Below, one piece after another: positions 37,518 through 48,021 of a stretch of DNA of 64,000 bases (its first letter is position 1; each line of letters starts with the position of its first letter). The notes under the pieces are model-generated. The model was not told the DNA's origin. It made no database searches and worked only from the letters and a program-made list of their open reading frames with translations. The position numbers and the translations under genes were made by a program. Origin of the DNA: Lachnospiraceae bacterium (GTDB lineage Bacteria > Bacillota > Clostridia > Lachnospirales > Lachnospiraceae); contig LR698958.1 of the NCBI GenBank assembly GCA_902381685.1, positions 1,684,833 to 1,748,832 on the forward strand, in the 5' to 3' direction.

Positions 37518-37679
37518 TTTCATTTCCTCCAATAAACACGTGGTTATGCTTCTTCGGGCTTACTAGCCATGTGCTGTTGCTGTACACTTCGGATTTATCA
37601 ACAACACTCTATTCTTCGCCTAAAATTTGAATCCTCTTGAACATTAGCAGTTCAAGAAGCAGCGTCAAGGCAAAGAATT
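37518..37679 (-). other. Intergenic spacer between rpoA and rplQ with hairpins
   Basis: It holds a hairpin TCTTGAAC/GTTCAAGA shortly after rpoA (about 37632-37655) but no gene and no poly-U tail; it may tune rplQ expression. Confidence 0.4.
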
Positions 37680-38639
37680 CTATTCTTCGCCTTGACTTAA
37701 CTCTAAGCCAAGTTCTTTTAATTTAGCTAATACTTCTTCTAAAGATTTGCGACCAAGGTTACGCACCTTCATCATATCTTCTGAAGTTCTGTTTGTTAAT
37801 TCTTCAACAGTATTGATGCCTGCTCTCTTTAAGCAGTTGTATGAACGAACAGAAAGTTCTAATTCGTCAATACTCATCTCTAATACTTTTTCTTTTTCAT
37901 CGTCTTCTTTTTCAATCATAACTTCCGCTGCCTGAGCAACTTCTGATAAGTCGATGAATAATTTCAAATGTTCATTAAGAACTTTTGCTGCTAAACTTAC
38001 CGCTTCGTCCGGTGCTAATGTACCGTTTGTATAAACGTCAAGTGTCAATTTATCAAAGTCAGTAATCTGACCTACACGAGTATTCTCTACTGTCAGATTT
38101 ACTCTTTCAACAGGTGTGTAGATAGAATCAATTGGGATTACCGCGATTGGCAATTCACTGCTTTTATTCTTATCTGCACTTACATATCCTCTTCCATTTG
38201 TAATAGTGAGTTCCATGTATAATTTACTGTCTGCTCCACCATTCAATGTAGCAATTACAGTTTCCGGATTCATGATTTCAATGTCTGAATCCACCTGAAT
38301 GTCTGCACCTGTTACAACACCTTCACCTTCAAACTCGATATATGCAGTTTTTGGTTCGTCTGTCTCAGAAGTGTTTTTGATTGCTAAAGATTTCAGATTC
38401 ATTACAATCTCAGTAACGTCTTCTTTCACACCCGGAATAGAACTGAATTCATGTAAAACTCCATCGATTTTCACATAACTGATTGCTGACCCCGGTAAAG
38501 AAGAAAGCATGATTCTTCTTAAAGAGTTACCAAGAGTTGTTCCATACCCTCTTTCAAGAGGCTCTACAACAAATCTTCCATATTTTTTATCTTCTGAAAT
38601 TTCTGTAATTTCAATATTTGGTTTATTAAAATCAAACAC
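37680..38639 (-). CDS. rpoA: RNA polymerase alpha subunit
   Basis: 319 residues, full length. The N-terminal dimerisation domain contains [20 protein letters not shown], and the C-terminal domain has the helix-hairpin-helix [18 protein letters not shown] that binds UP elements and activators. It assembles the core RNA polymerase. Position between rpsD and rplQ is the normal alpha operon order. Confidence 0.97.
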   Translation of the reverse strand: MFDFNKPNIEITEISEDKKYGRFVVEPLERGYGTTLGNSLRRIMLSSLPGSAISYVKIDGVLHEFSSIPGVKEDVTEIVMNLKSLAIKNTSETDEPKTAYIEFEGEGVVTGADIQVDSDIEIMNPETVIATLNGGADSKLYMELTITNGRGYVSADKNKSSELPIAVIPIDSIYTPVERVNLTVENTRVGQITDFDKLTLDVYTNGTLAPDEAVSLAAKVLNEHLKLFIDLSEVAQAAEVMIEKEDDEKEKVLEMSIDELELSVRSYNCLKRAGINTVEELTNRTSEDMMKVRNLGRKSLEEVLAKLKELGLELSQGEE

Positions 38640-38702
38640 TACAAAGTCCCTCCTTTGGGTTATTAAAATATTGAGGGTGAATTTCTAAATAATCCTTATG
38701 GA

Positions 38703-39296
38703 TTATTTAGAATATAATTCGACAATCAACATCTCGTCTACAGGAACATCAATTGCTTCACGAAGTGGAAGTTCTTTTACACTACCTTTTAAGTTTTCAG
38801 CGTCAACATCTAACCATTCAGGTACTAATCTTCCGCCTGTTACTTCTAAGATGTCTTTGTATCTCTGAGAACCTTTGTGTTTTTCTTTAATCTCGATTGT
38901 ATCTCCGGCTTTTACTAAGTAAGAAGGAATGTTAACCTGTTTTCCGTTTACTAAAACGTGTTTGTGGTCAACAATCTGTCTTGCTTCTCTTCTTGTTCTA
39001 GCAAGACCCATACGGAATACAACATTGTCTAATCTTGATTCAAGAAGAATCATAAGGTTATCACCTGTCATACCGTTCATTTTAGAAGCTTTTGCAAAGT
39101 AGTTTCTAAAAGGTTTTTCTAAAACACCGTAGATAAATTTTGCTTTCTGTTTTTCACGTAACTGAAGACCATACTCGCTCATTTTTCTATTTGCTCTTTT
39201 TAACTGTCTGTTAGATTTTTTGTCAATTCCTAAATAGATTGGGTCCATACCTAATGAACGGCATCTTTTAAGAACTGGAACTCTATTTACTGCCAT
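38703..39296 (-). CDS. rpsD: 30S ribosomal protein S4
   Basis: 197 residues with the S4 RNA-binding domain ([39 protein letters not shown]). It lacks the zinc-binding cysteines of one S4 type (the N-terminus has a single cysteine, KRCRSLG). S4 starts 30S assembly on 16S rRNA. It lies 63 bases before rpoA and 17 after rpsK. Confidence 0.97.
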   Translation of the reverse strand: MAVNRVPVLKRCRSLGMDPIYLGIDKKSNRQLKRANRKMSEYGLQLREKQKAKFIYGVLEKPFRNYFAKASKMNGMTGDNLMILLESRLDNVVFRMGLARTRREARQIVDHKHVLVNGKQVNIPSYLVKAGDTIEIKEKHKGSQRYKDILEVTGGRLVPEWLDVDAENLKGSVKELPLREAIDVPVDEMLIVELYSK

Positions 39297-39313
39297 GTTC
39301 GATTATCCTCCTA

Positions 39314-39709
39314 TTAGACTCTTCTACGTTTTGGTGGGCGACATCCGTTATGTGGAACCGGTGTTACGTCCTTAATACTTGTTACGTCAATTCCGCATGC
39401 CTGAAGCGCACGAATCGCTGCTTCTCTTCCTGATCCCGGTCCTTTTACAAATACATCTACTGTTTTAAGTCCATGTACTAATGCTGCTTTAGCTGCTGTT
39501 TCAGCCGCCATCTGTGCTGCATAAGGAGTAGATTTTCTTGAACCTCTAAATCCCAGACCACCAGCACTTGCCCATGATAAAGCATTTCCCTGTGCATCTG
39601 TTAATGTTACGATTGTGTTATTAAAAGATGATTGGATATGTGCTTGTCCGCGTTCAACGTTTTTCTTGACACGTCTTTTTGTCACTTTTTTTGTAACTTT
39701 TTTAGCCAT
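39314..39709 (-). CDS. rpsK: 30S ribosomal protein S11
   Basis: 131 residues with the conserved [19 protein letters not shown] and the C-terminal [11 protein letters not shown]11 sits in the platform of the small subunit and touches the mRNA path. The stretch of about 100 bases before it, after rpsM, is AT-rich and holds no gene. Confidence 0.97.
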   Translation of the reverse strand: MAKKVTKKVTKRRVKKNVERGQAHIQSSFNNTIVTLTDAQGNALSWASAGGLGFRGSRKSTPYAAQMAAETAAKAALVHGLKTVDVFVKGPGSGREAAIRALQACGIDVTSIKDVTPVPHNGCRPPKRRRV

Positions 39710-39808
39710 TTAAACTAACCTACTTTCTTTTTTCTTTCTATTTTCTTTGTTGTTTCGCCTGTTCACTCAACTAAACTCATGCTACGCATTTGTCAAATTG
39801 CTTTTGGC

Positions 39809-40177
39809 CTATTTTTTCTTATTTGCTACTGTTCTCTTAGGACCTTTTCTTGTTCTTGCGTTTGTCTTTGTTTTCTGTCCACGAACCGGAAGTCCTCTTC
39901 TGTGGCGGATACCACGATAGCAACCGATTTCCTGTAATCTCTTAATGTTTAAAGCGATTTCTCTACGTAAATCACCTTCTACCTGATAGTTTTCATCGAT
40001 TACAGCACTGATTACTTTTACTTCTTCGTCTGTTAAATCTCTACAACGAGTATCCGGATTTACTCCAGCTTTCTCTAAAATGTTATTTGCACTTACTCTA
40101 CCGATTCCGTAAATGTAAGTTAATCCGATTTCTACACGTTTGTCTCTTGGTAAGTCTACACCAGCAATACGAGCCAT
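39809..40177 (-). CDS. rpsM: 30S ribosomal protein S13
   Basis: 122 residues from the ATG at 40177 ([14 protein letters not shown]), with GGAGG nine bases upstream; an upstream extension of the frame is leader sequence. Conserved parts include [31 protein letters not shown]13 lies in the head of the 30S subunit and contacts the P-site tRNA. A 300-base, hairpin-rich leader precedes it. Confidence 0.96.
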   Translation of the reverse strand: MARIAGVDLPRDKRVEIGLTYIYGIGRVSANNILEKAGVNPDTRCRDLTDEEVKVISAVIDENYQVEGDLRREIALNIKRLQEIGCYRGIRHRRGLPVRGQKTKTNARTRKGPKRTVANKKK

Positions 40178-40478
40178 GTAATTTTCCTCCATTTTGAATC
40201 TTAGTAAATAAATATATACAGCCCAATGCTCTGCACTGTCTGAAATGTTGTGTATATACCTATTCCCATTGGTTAATATTGTCTCAAATTGGGAAGTATC
40301 TCTACTTCCAGCTACTATAGTAGTAGCCTTTCCCGGAAATGACACCGGGTATTATAAGCAATATACATCGGAGAATGATTTCCTTGTATATTAATAGTAT
40401 CTACACACCGCCTGGTGTGTCCATACTACAGCCGCCTAATTAAGTTTGTGCTTCTACGCACAAAATCGACAACGATAA
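40178..40478 (-). ncRNA. Hairpin-rich leader before rpsM
   Basis: Inverted repeats in a row: TTTGTGC/GCACAAA (40445-40464), TAGTAT..ACACACC/GGTGTGT..ATACTA (40395-40428), AATATAC/GTATATT (40360-40392), CCCGG/CCGGG (40332-40349), GCTACTA/TAGTAGC (40311-40327) and GGAAGTA/TACTTCC (40292-40309). No gene fits. Such a row inside an otherwise tight operon suggests a regulatory leader RNA, perhaps read by a ribosomal protein of the alpha operon (inference). Confidence 0.5.
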
Positions 40479-40592
40479 TTATCCTTGTCTTTGTTTGTGT
40501 TTAGGATTTTCACAGATTACTCTGATGCTTCCTTTTCTTTTAATGATTTTGCATTTTTCGCAAATTGGTTTAACTGATGATCTAACCTTCAC
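40479..40592 (-). CDS. rpmJ: 50S ribosomal protein L36
   Basis: 37 residues: [20 protein letters not shown], then [17 protein letters not shown]. It starts at GTG with GGAGG seven bases upstream. The three cysteines (11, 14, 27) and His32 make the zinc-ribbon form of L36. It lies between infA and rpsM, the usual place. Confidence 0.96.
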   Translation of the reverse strand: MKVRSSVKPICEKCKIIKRKGSIRVICENPKHKQRQG

Positions 40593-40710
40593 GTCAAATC
40601 CTCCTTTCACTCCACTGCTCTGCCTACATTGATTACCGTTTATTTGCAACTCTCTCAAAACAGTTCGCTCTATATTATAGCATTATGTTTCTCTAAAAGT
40701 CAATACCTTT

Positions 40711-40929
40711 TTATTTATCTCTCCAGATAATTCTTCCTTTTGATAAATCGTATGGAGATAACTCCAATGTTACTTTGTCTCCCGGTAAAATCTTAATAAA
40801 ATTCATACGGAGTTTACCGCTAATGTGCGCTAACACCTGGTGTCCGTTTTCCAATTCTACCTGAAACATTGCGTTTGGCAATTTTTCTACTACTGTTCCT
40901 TCAATTTCAATTACATCAGCTTTTGACAT
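40711..40929 (-). CDS. infA: Translation initiation factor IF-1
   Basis: 72 residues, full length, with the OB fold ([44 protein letters not shown]-like end KGRIIWRDK). IF-1 binds the A site of the 30S subunit during initiation. The stop is followed after about 118 bases by rpmJ. Confidence 0.97.
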   Translation of the reverse strand: MSKADVIEIEGTVVEKLPNAMFQVELENGHQVLAHISGKLRMNFIKILPGDKVTLELSPYDLSKGRIIWRDK

Positions 40930-40930
40930 A

Positions 40931-41182
40931 TTATGCTTCCTCCCTATTATATAATTTTAAAATTCGTTTAATGGCTACATTGTCTGTTACAGGAATATCT
41001 TCATTTATCTTTCTGATAATCTGTATATGTTTATATTTTTTCTTTTTTGGTTTCTCTACTGTCTTTACTCTTCCGTCTGCCAAATATACATATGAATCGT
41101 CCATGGCGATTATCACATATACATTATCTTTGTCATGCCCTGCTTCCGACTTCGCCAGCATTCCTACTTCAAATCTTTCCAT
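40931..41182 (-). CDS. KOW-domain RNA-binding protein (L14e-like)
   Basis: 83 residues. The N-terminal KOW/SH3-like strand [21 protein letters not shown] and [21 protein letters not shown] resemble the small archaeal/eukaryotic L14e-type domain. It is found between map and infA in many Clostridia. It ends two bases before infA starts, so expression is coupled. A ribosome-linked role is likely but not proven. Confidence 0.82.
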   Translation of the reverse strand: MERFEVGMLAKSEAGHDKDNVYVIIAMDDSYVYLADGRVKTVEKPKKKKYKHIQIIRKINEDIPVTDNVAIKRILKLYNREEA

Positions 41183-41193
41183 AGTAATTTCCT

Positions 41194-41949
41194 TTACTTT
41201 AATAAGGTCAATAACTTCGGTTCATTTTCTGTAATCAGCACCGTATTCTCATAATGCGCAGACAAGGAACCGTCTCTTGTCACTACCGTCCAGTCATCAT
41301 CAAGCCAATCCACCTGATAACCTCCTGCATTTATCATCGGCTCTATCGCCAACGTCATTCCGGCACGTAACTTCATTCCTTTTCTGTTCATCTCATAATT
41401 TGGGATTTCAGGTGCCTCATGCAGATTTACTCCTATTCCATGTCCGCACAAATCACGGACAACACCGAACCCTCTCTCCTGTGCATATCTGCCTATCGCT
41501 GCCGAAATTTCAAATAGGTAATGCCCTTCTTTTGCATATTTTATGCCCTCAAAGAAAGACTCTCTCGTTACCTTGATTAATTCTTCTGCCTCTTTACTTA
41601 TCTCTCCGATACCATGTGTCCTTGCCGCATCGGAATGATATCCCTTATAGATAACGCCGGCATCGATTCCTACAATATCGCCTTCCTTCAGTATACGTTT
41701 ACCGCTTGGAATCCCGTGTACAACTTCATCGTTCACGGATACGCATATAGACGCCGGATATCCATTATAGTCCAGAAAAGAAGGAATACAGCCATAACTT
41801 CTGATTACCTCTTCTCCCAACTTATCAATTTCCAAAGTCGTCATTCCCGGACGTAATGCCTTTTCAATTTCCTCATGTACGATTGCGAGTATTCTTCCCG
41901 CCTCCGTCATCAATTCTATTTCTCTGGCTGATTTTATTGATACAGGCAT
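41194..41949 (-). CDS. map: Type I methionine aminopeptidase
   Basis: 251 residues, the short bacterial type. Metal ligands are visible: the two aspartates in DIVGIDAGVIYKGYHSDAAR, the histidine in GHGIGVNLHEAPEIPN and glutamates in AIEPMI and ENTVLI. It removes the first methionine of new proteins. It starts four bases past the end of adk, as usual in spc operons. Confidence 0.96.
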   Translation of the reverse strand: MPVSIKSAREIELMTEAGRILAIVHEEIEKALRPGMTTLEIDKLGEEVIRSYGCIPSFLDYNGYPASICVSVNDEVVHGIPSGKRILKEGDIVGIDAGVIYKGYHSDAARTHGIGEISKEAEELIKVTRESFFEGIKYAKEGHYLFEISAAIGRYAQERGFGVVRDLCGHGIGVNLHEAPEIPNYEMNRKGMKLRAGMTLAIEPMINAGGYQVDWLDDDWTVVTRDGSLSAHYENTVLITENEPKLLTLLK

Positions 41950-41953
41950 ATTC

Positions 41954-42598
41954 TTATTCTCCCAGAATGTTTACGATTGCTTTGAATACATCTTCTAAAT
42001 CCACTGTTCCATCTACTTCCACAAGAATGTCCTTATCTGTGTAATACTGGATAAGTGGTTGTGTCTGTTCATGGTATACACCAAGACGTTTTAAAACTGT
42101 TTCCGGTTTGTCATCGTCTCTTAAAATCAACTCTCCACCGCAAGTATCGCAAATATTTTCTACTTTTGTCGGTGCATGTACGATATGATATGTTGCTCCG
42201 CAGCCTACGCACGCTCTTCTTCCTGACATACGGTTTACGATATTCTCATCAGGCACTTCCACATTAATTGCGTAGTCCATTTTTTCTCCCAATTCAGCAA
42301 GTGCTTTGTCTAACGCCTCTGCCTGTGGGATTGTTCTTGGAAATCCGTCTAACACATATCCGTTTTTACAGTCTTCCTGCTGTACACGGTCTACTACTAA
42401 GTCAACAACTAATTCGTCCGGCACAAGAAGTCCTTCGTCCATATATGTTTTTGCTTTTTTACCTAATTCTGTTCCGTTTTTGATATTTGCTCTAAAAATA
42501 TCTCCTGTAGAAATATGCGGAATCCCATATTTTTCAGCAATCTTCTTTGCCTGTGTACCTTTTCCTGCTCCTGGAGCACCCAGCATAATAATCTTCAT
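41954..42598 (-). CDS. adk: Adenylate kinase
   Basis: 214 residues from the ATG at 42598 (GAGGAGG upstream). P-loop [10 protein letters not shown], the lid with a zinc-binding set CVGCGATYH...CDTCGG (Cys-x2-Cys and Cys-x2-Cys), and [13 protein letters not shown]. It balances AMP, ADP and ATP. The zinc lid is usual for Gram-positive enzymes. Confidence 0.97.
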   Translation of the reverse strand: MKIIMLGAPGAGKGTQAKKIAEKYGIPHISTGDIFRANIKNGTELGKKAKTYMDEGLLVPDELVVDLVVDRVQQEDCKNGYVLDGFPRTIPQAEALDKALAELGEKMDYAINVEVPDENIVNRMSGRRACVGCGATYHIVHAPTKVENICDTCGGELILRDDDKPETVLKRLGVYHEQTQPLIQYYTDKDILVEVDGTVDLEDVFKAIVNILGE

Positions 42599-42704
42599 TA
42601 TTTTCCTCCTCACTGTGAGTTACATGGTTTTATAAAAATGTCTGTATAGCATTTTAGTGTTCTGCATCAACCCGTTAAACAGGCTGACACAGGACACTAA
42701 ATCA

Positions 42705-44021
42705 TTAATTATTTAAGAAACCTTTGTAATTACGTACAAGCATCTGAGATTCAATCTGTTTCAAAGTTTCCAATACAACACCTACAATAATGATAAGTGA
42801 TGTTCCTGCAAAAGAAACGTTTGCTCCTAACCAGCCGTTAAATACGAATGGAATTACCTGAACAATTACAAGTCCTACTGCTCCGATAAAGATAATGTAG
42901 TTCAAAATCTTTGTCAGATATTCAACTGTTGGTTTTCCAGGACGAATTCCCGGAATAAATCCACCGCTCTTCTTCATGTTGTTTGCAATTTCTAACGGAT
43001 TGAATGTAATCGATGTATAGAAATAAGCAAATAAAATAGTAAGTACGATGTAAAGGACTAATCCCCAAGAATATTTCAAATTCTCCGGATTACACCAGTT
43101 GTTTGAAGATAATCCTTTTAAAATTTCACTTCCAATTCCGCTTCCGTTACCTTTTCCTAAGAATCCGGCAATAACAACCGGAGTCTGCATTAATGAAGAA
43201 GCAAAGATTACCGGAACTACACCGGCAGTATTTACTTTTAAAGGAATAAATGTAGTCTGTCCGCCTACGCTTTTTCTTCCCTGTACTTTTTGTGAATACT
43301 GTACTGAAATTTTTCTCTGTCCGTCTTGAAGAACAATTACAAAAATAACTACAACAAGTAAAATTGCTAAAATAATTAATCCTGCAAGACCTGCTTTAGC
43401 AAGTGATTTGCCTTTCATAAATTTTGTGTAAAGTGTCATGAAATCACTAGGCATACGTGAAATAATATTAATTAATAACACGATCGAAATACCGTTTCCG
43501 ATTCCTTTTTCCGTGATTCTTTCACCAACCCACATAAGAAATGCAGAACCTGCTGTCAATGTTAATACAGCAACTGCAACATTTACAAAGTTATATTTTA
43601 CAAGTAATCCGCTTCTTCCGAATCCAACTGCCATTGCTGTTGATTCAACTAAAGCAAGTATTACTGTCACATAACGTGTAATTGAAGCAATTTTCTTTCT
43701 TCCGTCTTCTCCATCTTTTTGCATCTCTTCCAATTTTGGAATAGCAATTGTAAGAAGCTGCATGATAATAGATGAAGTGATGTATGGTGTAATACTCAAC
43801 GCAAAAATTGACATTCTTTCTAAAGAACCACCTGTAAATGCACTGAAAAAGTTAAATGCTTCACCTGTTTGGCTTTTGAAAAAATTTTGAATATATGTTG
43901 GATCAACTCCCGGAGTCGGTAAAATTGATCCTATTCTAACGACGATTAACATTAGAAACGTATAAAAAATACGTTTTCTAACATCGTCAATCTGAAAAGC
44001 CCTACGGAATGTCTTAAGCAA
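42705..44021 (-). CDS. secY: Preprotein translocase subunit SecY
   Basis: 438 residues with ten membrane segments. Family marks: IFALSITPYITSSIIMQLL, the plug region near the start, and GKPTVEYLTKIL with the cytoplasmic loops. SecY is the protein-conducting channel of the Sec pathway. It starts directly at the end of rplO (adjacent bases), so the two are coupled. Confidence 0.97.
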   Translation of the reverse strand: MLKTFRRAFQIDDVRKRIFYTFLMLIVVRIGSILPTPGVDPTYIQNFFKSQTGEAFNFFSAFTGGSLERMSIFALSITPYITSSIIMQLLTIAIPKLEEMQKDGEDGRKKIASITRYVTVILALVESTAMAVGFGRSGLLVKYNFVNVAVAVLTLTAGSAFLMWVGERITEKGIGNGISIVLLINIISRMPSDFMTLYTKFMKGKSLAKAGLAGLIILAILLVVVIFVIVLQDGQRKISVQYSQKVQGRKSVGGQTTFIPLKVNTAGVVPVIFASSLMQTPVVIAGFLGKGNGSGIGSEILKGLSSNNWCNPENLKYSWGLVLYIVLTILFAYFYTSITFNPLEIANNMKKSGGFIPGIRPGKPTVEYLTKILNYIIFIGAVGLVIVQVIPFVFNGWLGANVSFAGTSLIIIVGVVLETLKQIESQMLVRNYKGFLNN

Positions 44022-44462
44022 TTAGATCACCTCTGCTTTTCCACCAAGAGCTTCAATTTTTTCTACTGCAGATGCACTGAAAGCATTTGCCTGAACTGTA
44101 AGCTTCTTAGTTAATTCTCCATTACCAAGAATTTTTACTCCATCTCTAGGATTTTTTACAATCCCTGCTTCGATAAGTGTTTCAACTGAAACTACTGTAT
44201 CGTTATCAAATGCCTCTAAAGCATCTACATTAATACCAATAATTTCTTTTGTGTTTCTGTTAGTGAAACCTCTTTTTGGTATTCTTCTGTATAATGGCAT
44301 CTGTCCACCTTCAAAGCCTGGTCTTGTGCCGCCTGAACGTGCTTTCTGACCTTTGTGTCCTTTGCCCGCTGTTTTGCCGTTTCCAGAACCATGTCCACGA
44401 CCTCTTCTGAAATTATCACTGTGTTTTGACCCGTCTGCAGGTCTTAAGTTTGATAAGTTCAT
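44022..44462 (-). CDS. rplO: 50S ribosomal protein L15
   Basis: 146 residues with the glycine- and arginine-rich N-terminal extension ([20 protein letters not shown]) that winds into 23S rRNA and the folded C-terminus. Starts after AAGGAGG. Confidence 0.97.
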   Translation of the reverse strand: MNLSNLRPADGSKHSDNFRRGRGHGSGNGKTAGKGHKGQKARSGGTRPGFEGGQMPLYRRIPKRGFTNRNTKEIIGINVDALEAFDNDTVVSVETLIEAGIVKNPRDGVKILGNGELTKKLTVQANAFSASAVEKIEALGGKAEVI

Positions 44463-44485
44463 CGTGACACCTCCTTATCCAAATA

Positions 44486-44665
44486 TTAAACTTCTTCTAC
44501 TTTTACTAAATGTCTTACCTGTTGTACCATTCCTCTTGTTGCAGCATTGTCAGGTAATTCAACTGTTTTGTTTAATTTCTTTAATCCTAACGCTTCAACT
44601 GTTTTTTTGTGTTTTGGTACAGCACCGATTGTAGATTTTACTAATGTAATTTTTAAATTTGCCAT
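44486..44665 (-). CDS. rpmD: 50S ribosomal protein L30
   Basis: 59 residues from the ATG at 44665 ([20 protein letters not shown]), chosen because GGAGGAG lies eight bases upstream; a TTG two codons earlier is closer to it. Normal length and place between rpsE and rplO. Confidence 0.95.
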   Translation of the reverse strand: MANLKITLVKSTIGAVPKHKKTVEALGLKKLNKTVELPDNAATRGMVQQVRHLVKVEEV

Positions 44666-44679
44666 TTTCAATCTCCTCC

Positions 44680-45189
44680 TTAGCCTAAGATTTCTTCAAC
44701 AGATTTACCGCGAAGCTTAGCTACTTCTTCTGGAGTTTTAATCTGACTTAACCCATTAATTGTAGCAAGTACTACGTTTTGTTTATTGTTAGAACCTAAT
44801 GATTTTGTACGGATATTTTTGATACCTGCAAGTTCAATTACCGCACGCGCCGGACCTCCGGCGATAACTCCAGTACCTTCCGGAGCCTTTTTAAGTAATA
44901 CAGATGCACTACCAAATTTACCGATTAAATCATGTGTTACACTATTGTGTTCATCTAATGCAACTGAAACCATTTTCTTCATTGCATCTTCTTTTCCTTT
45001 ACGGATTGCTTCAGGAATTTCTGCTGCTTTTCCTAAACCTGCACCAACATGGCCATTTCCATCGCCAACAACTACTAAAGCTGTGAATCTGAAGTTACGA
45101 CCACCTTTAACAACTTTGGTTACACGTTTGATTGATACCACTTTTTCTGTTAGTTCTAATTGACTAGCATCAATACGATTTTGTTTCAT
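44680..45189 (-). CDS. rpsE: 30S ribosomal protein S5
   Basis: 169 residues with the double-stranded RNA-binding part ([40 protein letters not shown]) and the C-terminal domain. S5 takes part in decoding accuracy. Strong GGAGGAGG before the ATG. Confidence 0.97.
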   Translation of the reverse strand: MKQNRIDASQLELTEKVVSIKRVTKVVKGGRNFRFTALVVVGDGNGHVGAGLGKAAEIPEAIRKGKEDAMKKMVSVALDEHNSVTHDLIGKFGSASVLLKKAPEGTGVIAGGPARAVIELAGIKNIRTKSLGSNNKQNVVLATINGLSQIKTPEEVAKLRGKSVEEILG

Positions 45190-45203
45190 GTGTGTTCCTC
45201 CTC

Positions 45204-45572
45204 CTAGAATTCTAATCCAGCTTCTCTAGCTGCATCTGCTAACGCTTTGATTTTTCCCTGGTATATAAAGCCGCCTCTATCAAAGACAACAGTATTGATA
45301 CCTTTTTCAATTGCTCTTTTAGCAATTACTGTTCCTAAGTATGCTGCTGCATCAACGTTGTTAGTTTTTTCTAATTCTGCTTTTACTTCTTTCTGAAGAG
45401 TAGATGCTGAAACTAGAGTATTTCCAACTGTATCGTCAATAATTTGAGCATACATATGATTATTACTTCTAAACACAGCCAAACGTGGTCTTTCAGCTGT
45501 ACCGCTGAAACGGTTACGTAATTTTCTATGTTTGTTTACACGAACTTCGCTTCTTGATTTTTTACTAACCAT
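45204..45572 (-). CDS. rplR: 50S ribosomal protein L18
   Basis: 122 residues from the ATG at 45572 (GGAGA upstream). The 5S rRNA-binding protein family features [18 protein letters not shown] and [20 protein letters not shown] are present. Confidence 0.96.
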   Translation of the reverse strand: MVSKKSRSEVRVNKHRKLRNRFSGTAERPRLAVFRSNNHMYAQIIDDTVGNTLVSASTLQKEVKAELEKTNNVDAAAYLGTVIAKRAIEKGINTVVFDRGGFIYQGKIKALADAAREAGLEF

Positions 45573-45589
45573 CTTCACACTCTCCTTAA

Positions 45590-46132
45590 TTATTTTTTAC
45601 CAGTCTTACCAACTTTACGTCTGATAACTTCATCAGCATATTTAATACCTTTACCTTTGTATGGTTCAGGTCTTCTCTTATCTCTGATTTCAGCTGCGTA
45701 TTGGCCTACTTTTTCTTTATCGATACCTTTTACAGTAATTTTGTTCTGTCCTTCAAGCACTGTTTCAACGCCTTCCGGATCAGTCATTTCTACCGGGTGA
45801 GAGTATCCTAAGTTTAATGTTAATTTGTTTCCTGATTTTGCTGCTCTGTAACCAACACCGTTTACTTCAAGAACTTTTTCATATCCCTGAGTAACACCAA
45901 CAACCATGTTGTTGATAAGTGTTCTTGTAAGACCATGTAAAGCTTTCATTCTCTTTAAGTCGCTTGGTCTTGTTACTACAACTTCTTCGCCTTCTTTTTT
46001 GATTTCCATTTCTACAGGAAGTTCTCTTACGAGAGTTCCTTTAGGACCTGTTACAGTCACTTTGTTGTTTTCAGCGATTTCAACAGTTACACCTGCTGGA
46101 ATTGCTACTGGCAGTCTTCCTATACGTGACAT
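45590..46132 (-). CDS. rplF: 50S ribosomal protein L6
   Basis: 180 residues, two repeated domains; C-terminal [19 protein letters not shown] is the family hallmark. GGAGG before the ATG. Unusually for this tight operon, 279 bases of structured sequence precede it. Confidence 0.97.
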   Translation of the reverse strand: MSRIGRLPVAIPAGVTVEIAENNKVTVTGPKGTLVRELPVEMEIKKEGEEVVVTRPSDLKRMKALHGLTRTLINNMVVGVTQGYEKVLEVNGVGYRAAKSGNKLTLNLGYSHPVEMTDPEGVETVLEGQNKITVKGIDKEKVGQYAAEIRDKRRPEPYKGKGIKYADEVIRRKVGKTGKK

Positions 46133-46411
46133 ACCTTTACCTCCTACACTTAAATTTTCGGAGCGGCGGCTTGGCCGCTCTGTTTTCAGTTGCGTGTTTT
46201 TCGTACTTAACTAGGTTTCCCACGAGTTTAGTACGAAAGTACATCTCGGCCACTTGGTGAGGTTCTTTCGAACCTAGTGGCGATGATGTTACATTGATTA
46301 TCTAAGGAAGTTCTTTTCGCTAAGTTCGACAATACCTCACTAATCTCAAAGAACGACCTCGCACTAAGTTCAGCCATCGTTCACACTCAGCTTCACTAAG
46401 TTGCTTTCGGT
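46133..46411 (-). ncRNA. Hairpin-rich spacer before rplF
   Basis: No gene. Hairpins: GAGCGGC/GCCGCTC (about 46161-46180), TCGTACT/AGTACGA (about 46199-46240), GCCACT..GAGGTTC/GAACCT..AGTGGC (about 46248-46282). The motif AACTTAGYGA on the minus strand occurs three times (near 46321, 46365 and 46397) and again before rpsN. It may be a leader or attenuator inside the spc operon; function is inference. Confidence 0.45.
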
Positions 46412-46813
46412 CTACCAAACAAATGCTAAAACTTCTCCACCTACGTTAAGTTTTCTAGCTTCTTTGTCTGTGATAACACCCTGATTTGTTGAAATAATTG
46501 CTGTTCCAAGTCCGCCTAATACTCTTGGAAGTTCTTCCCTGTTTGCGTATACACGAAGACCAGGTTTTGAAATTCTCTTAAGACCTGAAATAACTTTTTC
46601 GTTTTTATCAGCACCGTATTTTAATGTGATGTGGATTGTTTTAAAACTTCCATCTTCTACGATGTCATATTTTGCAATATATCCCTCGTTAAAAAGAATA
46701 TCAGCGATAGCGATTTTCATTTTAGACGCCGGAACATCTACTGTATCATGTTTAGCAGTATTTGCATTACGGATTCTTGTAAGCATATCTGCAATTGGAT
46801 CTGACATTGTCAT
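46412..46813 (-). CDS. rpsH: 30S ribosomal protein S8
   Basis: 133 residues; [15 protein letters not shown] at the start and [22 protein letters not shown] at the end. S8 binds 16S rRNA helix 21 and is the classic spc-operon feedback regulator in E. coli; whether that holds here is unknown. AGGAGG before the first ATG. Confidence 0.97.
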   Translation of the reverse strand: MTMSDPIADMLTRIRNANTAKHDTVDVPASKMKIAIADILFNEGYIAKYDIVEDGSFKTIHITLKYGADKNEKVISGLKRISKPGLRVYANREELPRVLGGLGTAIISTNQGVITDKEARKLNVGGEVLAFVW

Positions 46814-46931
46814 GAGTTTTTCCTCCTTTTTTACTATTGCATACGGGAGTTCTCTTCGTTATATTTAGAGAACGAATTGCGTGGTAGTTCTTTTCACTAA
46901 GTTCAAAAAAACCTCGCGAAGTGTTTCCGAC
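46814..46931 (-). other. Spacer between rpsN and rpsH with a shared repeat
   Basis: It contains AGTTCTTTTCACTAAGTTC (46886-46904, plus strand), which matches 18 of 19 bases with 46309-46327 in the rplF-rpsH spacer. Both spacers also end with a CGRYCTACC at the preceding gene's stop. No gene. Confidence 0.5.
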
Positions 46932-47117
46932 CTACCAGCTTGCTTTTTTAACTCCTGGAATCTGGCCTTTATAAGCTAATTCACGGAAGCATACTCTGCA
47001 GATTCCGTATTTTCTTAAATATGCGTGTGGACGTCCACAAATTTTACAACGATTATACTCTCTAGTAGAGAATTTTTGTTTACGTTGTTGTTTAATTTTC
47101 ATAGATGTTTTTGCCAT
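46932..47117 (-). CDS. rpsN: 30S ribosomal protein S14, zinc-binding type
   Basis: 61 residues with [20 protein letters not shown], the two CxxC pairs of the zinc form. The short form with all four cysteines is usual in Firmicutes. Confidence 0.97.
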   Translation of the reverse strand: MAKTSMKIKQQRKQKFSTREYNRCKICGRPHAYLRKYGICRVCFRELAYKGQIPGVKKASW

Positions 47118-47134
47118 GAAATTGTTCCTCCCTA

Positions 47135-47674
47135 CTATTTTGTAAATGGCATATTGAACTGAGTCAATAATTCACGAGCTTCTTCGTCAGTTTTGGCTGT
47201 TGTAACAAAGATAATATCCATACCTCTTACTTTATCGATTTTATCGTATTCGATTTCAGGGAAAATTAATTGTTCTTTAATTCCAAGAGCATAGTTACCT
47301 CTTCCATCAAATGCGTTAGGATTTACACCTCTAAAGTCACGTACACGAGGTAATGCAAGGTTGATTAAACGATCAACAAACTCATACATTTTTTCTCCTC
47401 TTAAAGTAACTTTACAACCGATAGCCATTCCTTCTCTAAGTTTGAAGTTTGCTACTGATTTTTTTGCTTTTGTAAGAACTGCTTTCTGTCCTGCAATTTT
47501 TTCAAGATCTGCTACAGCAGATTCTAACACTTTATGATTGTCTTTTGCTTCACCAACACCCATGTTGATAACAACTTTATCGAGTTTTGGCACTTCCATA
47601 ATATTTTTATAACCGAATTTTTTAATCATTGCGTCAACGATTTCATTCTGGTATGTTTCTTTAAGTCTACTCAA
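47135..47674 (-). CDS. rplE: 50S ribosomal protein L5
   Basis: 179 residues; contains [14 protein letters not shown] and [20 protein letters not shown] (in part). L5 joins 5S rRNA to the large subunit. Spacing of 17 bases to rpsN. Confidence 0.97.
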   Translation of the reverse strand: MSRLKETYQNEIVDAMIKKFGYKNIMEVPKLDKVVINMGVGEAKDNHKVLESAVADLEKIAGQKAVLTKAKKSVANFKLREGMAIGCKVTLRGEKMYEFVDRLINLALPRVRDFRGVNPNAFDGRGNYALGIKEQLIFPEIEYDKIDKVRGMDIIFVTTAKTDEEARELLTQFNMPFTK

Positions 47675-47697
47675 AGTGATTTTCCTCCTTCCCTGAA

Positions 47698-48009
47698 TTA
47701 GTCGATAACTTCGCCTGTTGATTTTGCGAAACGTACTTTTTTATCTCCGTCCATTTTGAAACCTACTCTTGTGGCTGTTCCTTTGTGAAGATACATTACG
47801 TTAGAAGCATCAATAGGTCCTTCCTGATGAATAATTCCACCATTCTGATTAGTTGCACTTGGTTTTGTGTGCTTTGTCAACATATTGACACCTTCAACTA
47901 ATACTGTATTATCTTTTCTGTTTACAGCAATTACTTTGCCTTCTTTGTCTTTATCTTTTCCGGCGATTACTTTAACTGTATCACCTTTTTTAATTTTCAT
48001 TGTTGACAT
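47698..48009 (-). CDS. rplX: 50S ribosomal protein L24
   Basis: 103 residues with the KOW motif [20 protein letters not shown] and [17 protein letters not shown]24 starts 50S assembly. GGAGG before the ATG; a second ATG three codons later is also possible. Confidence 0.96.
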   Translation of the reverse strand: MSTMKIKKGDTVKVIAGKDKDKEGKVIAVNRKDNTVLVEGVNMLTKHTKPSATNQNGGIIHQEGPIDASNVMYLHKGTATRVGFKMDGDKKVRFAKSTGEVID

Positions 48010-48021
48010 ACAGGTACCTCC

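Noticed and set aside
40178..40345. An N-terminal extension of S13 upstream of 40177
   Set aside because: The extension runs through hairpins, S13 normally begins [10 protein letters not shown], and GGAGG precedes that ATG.
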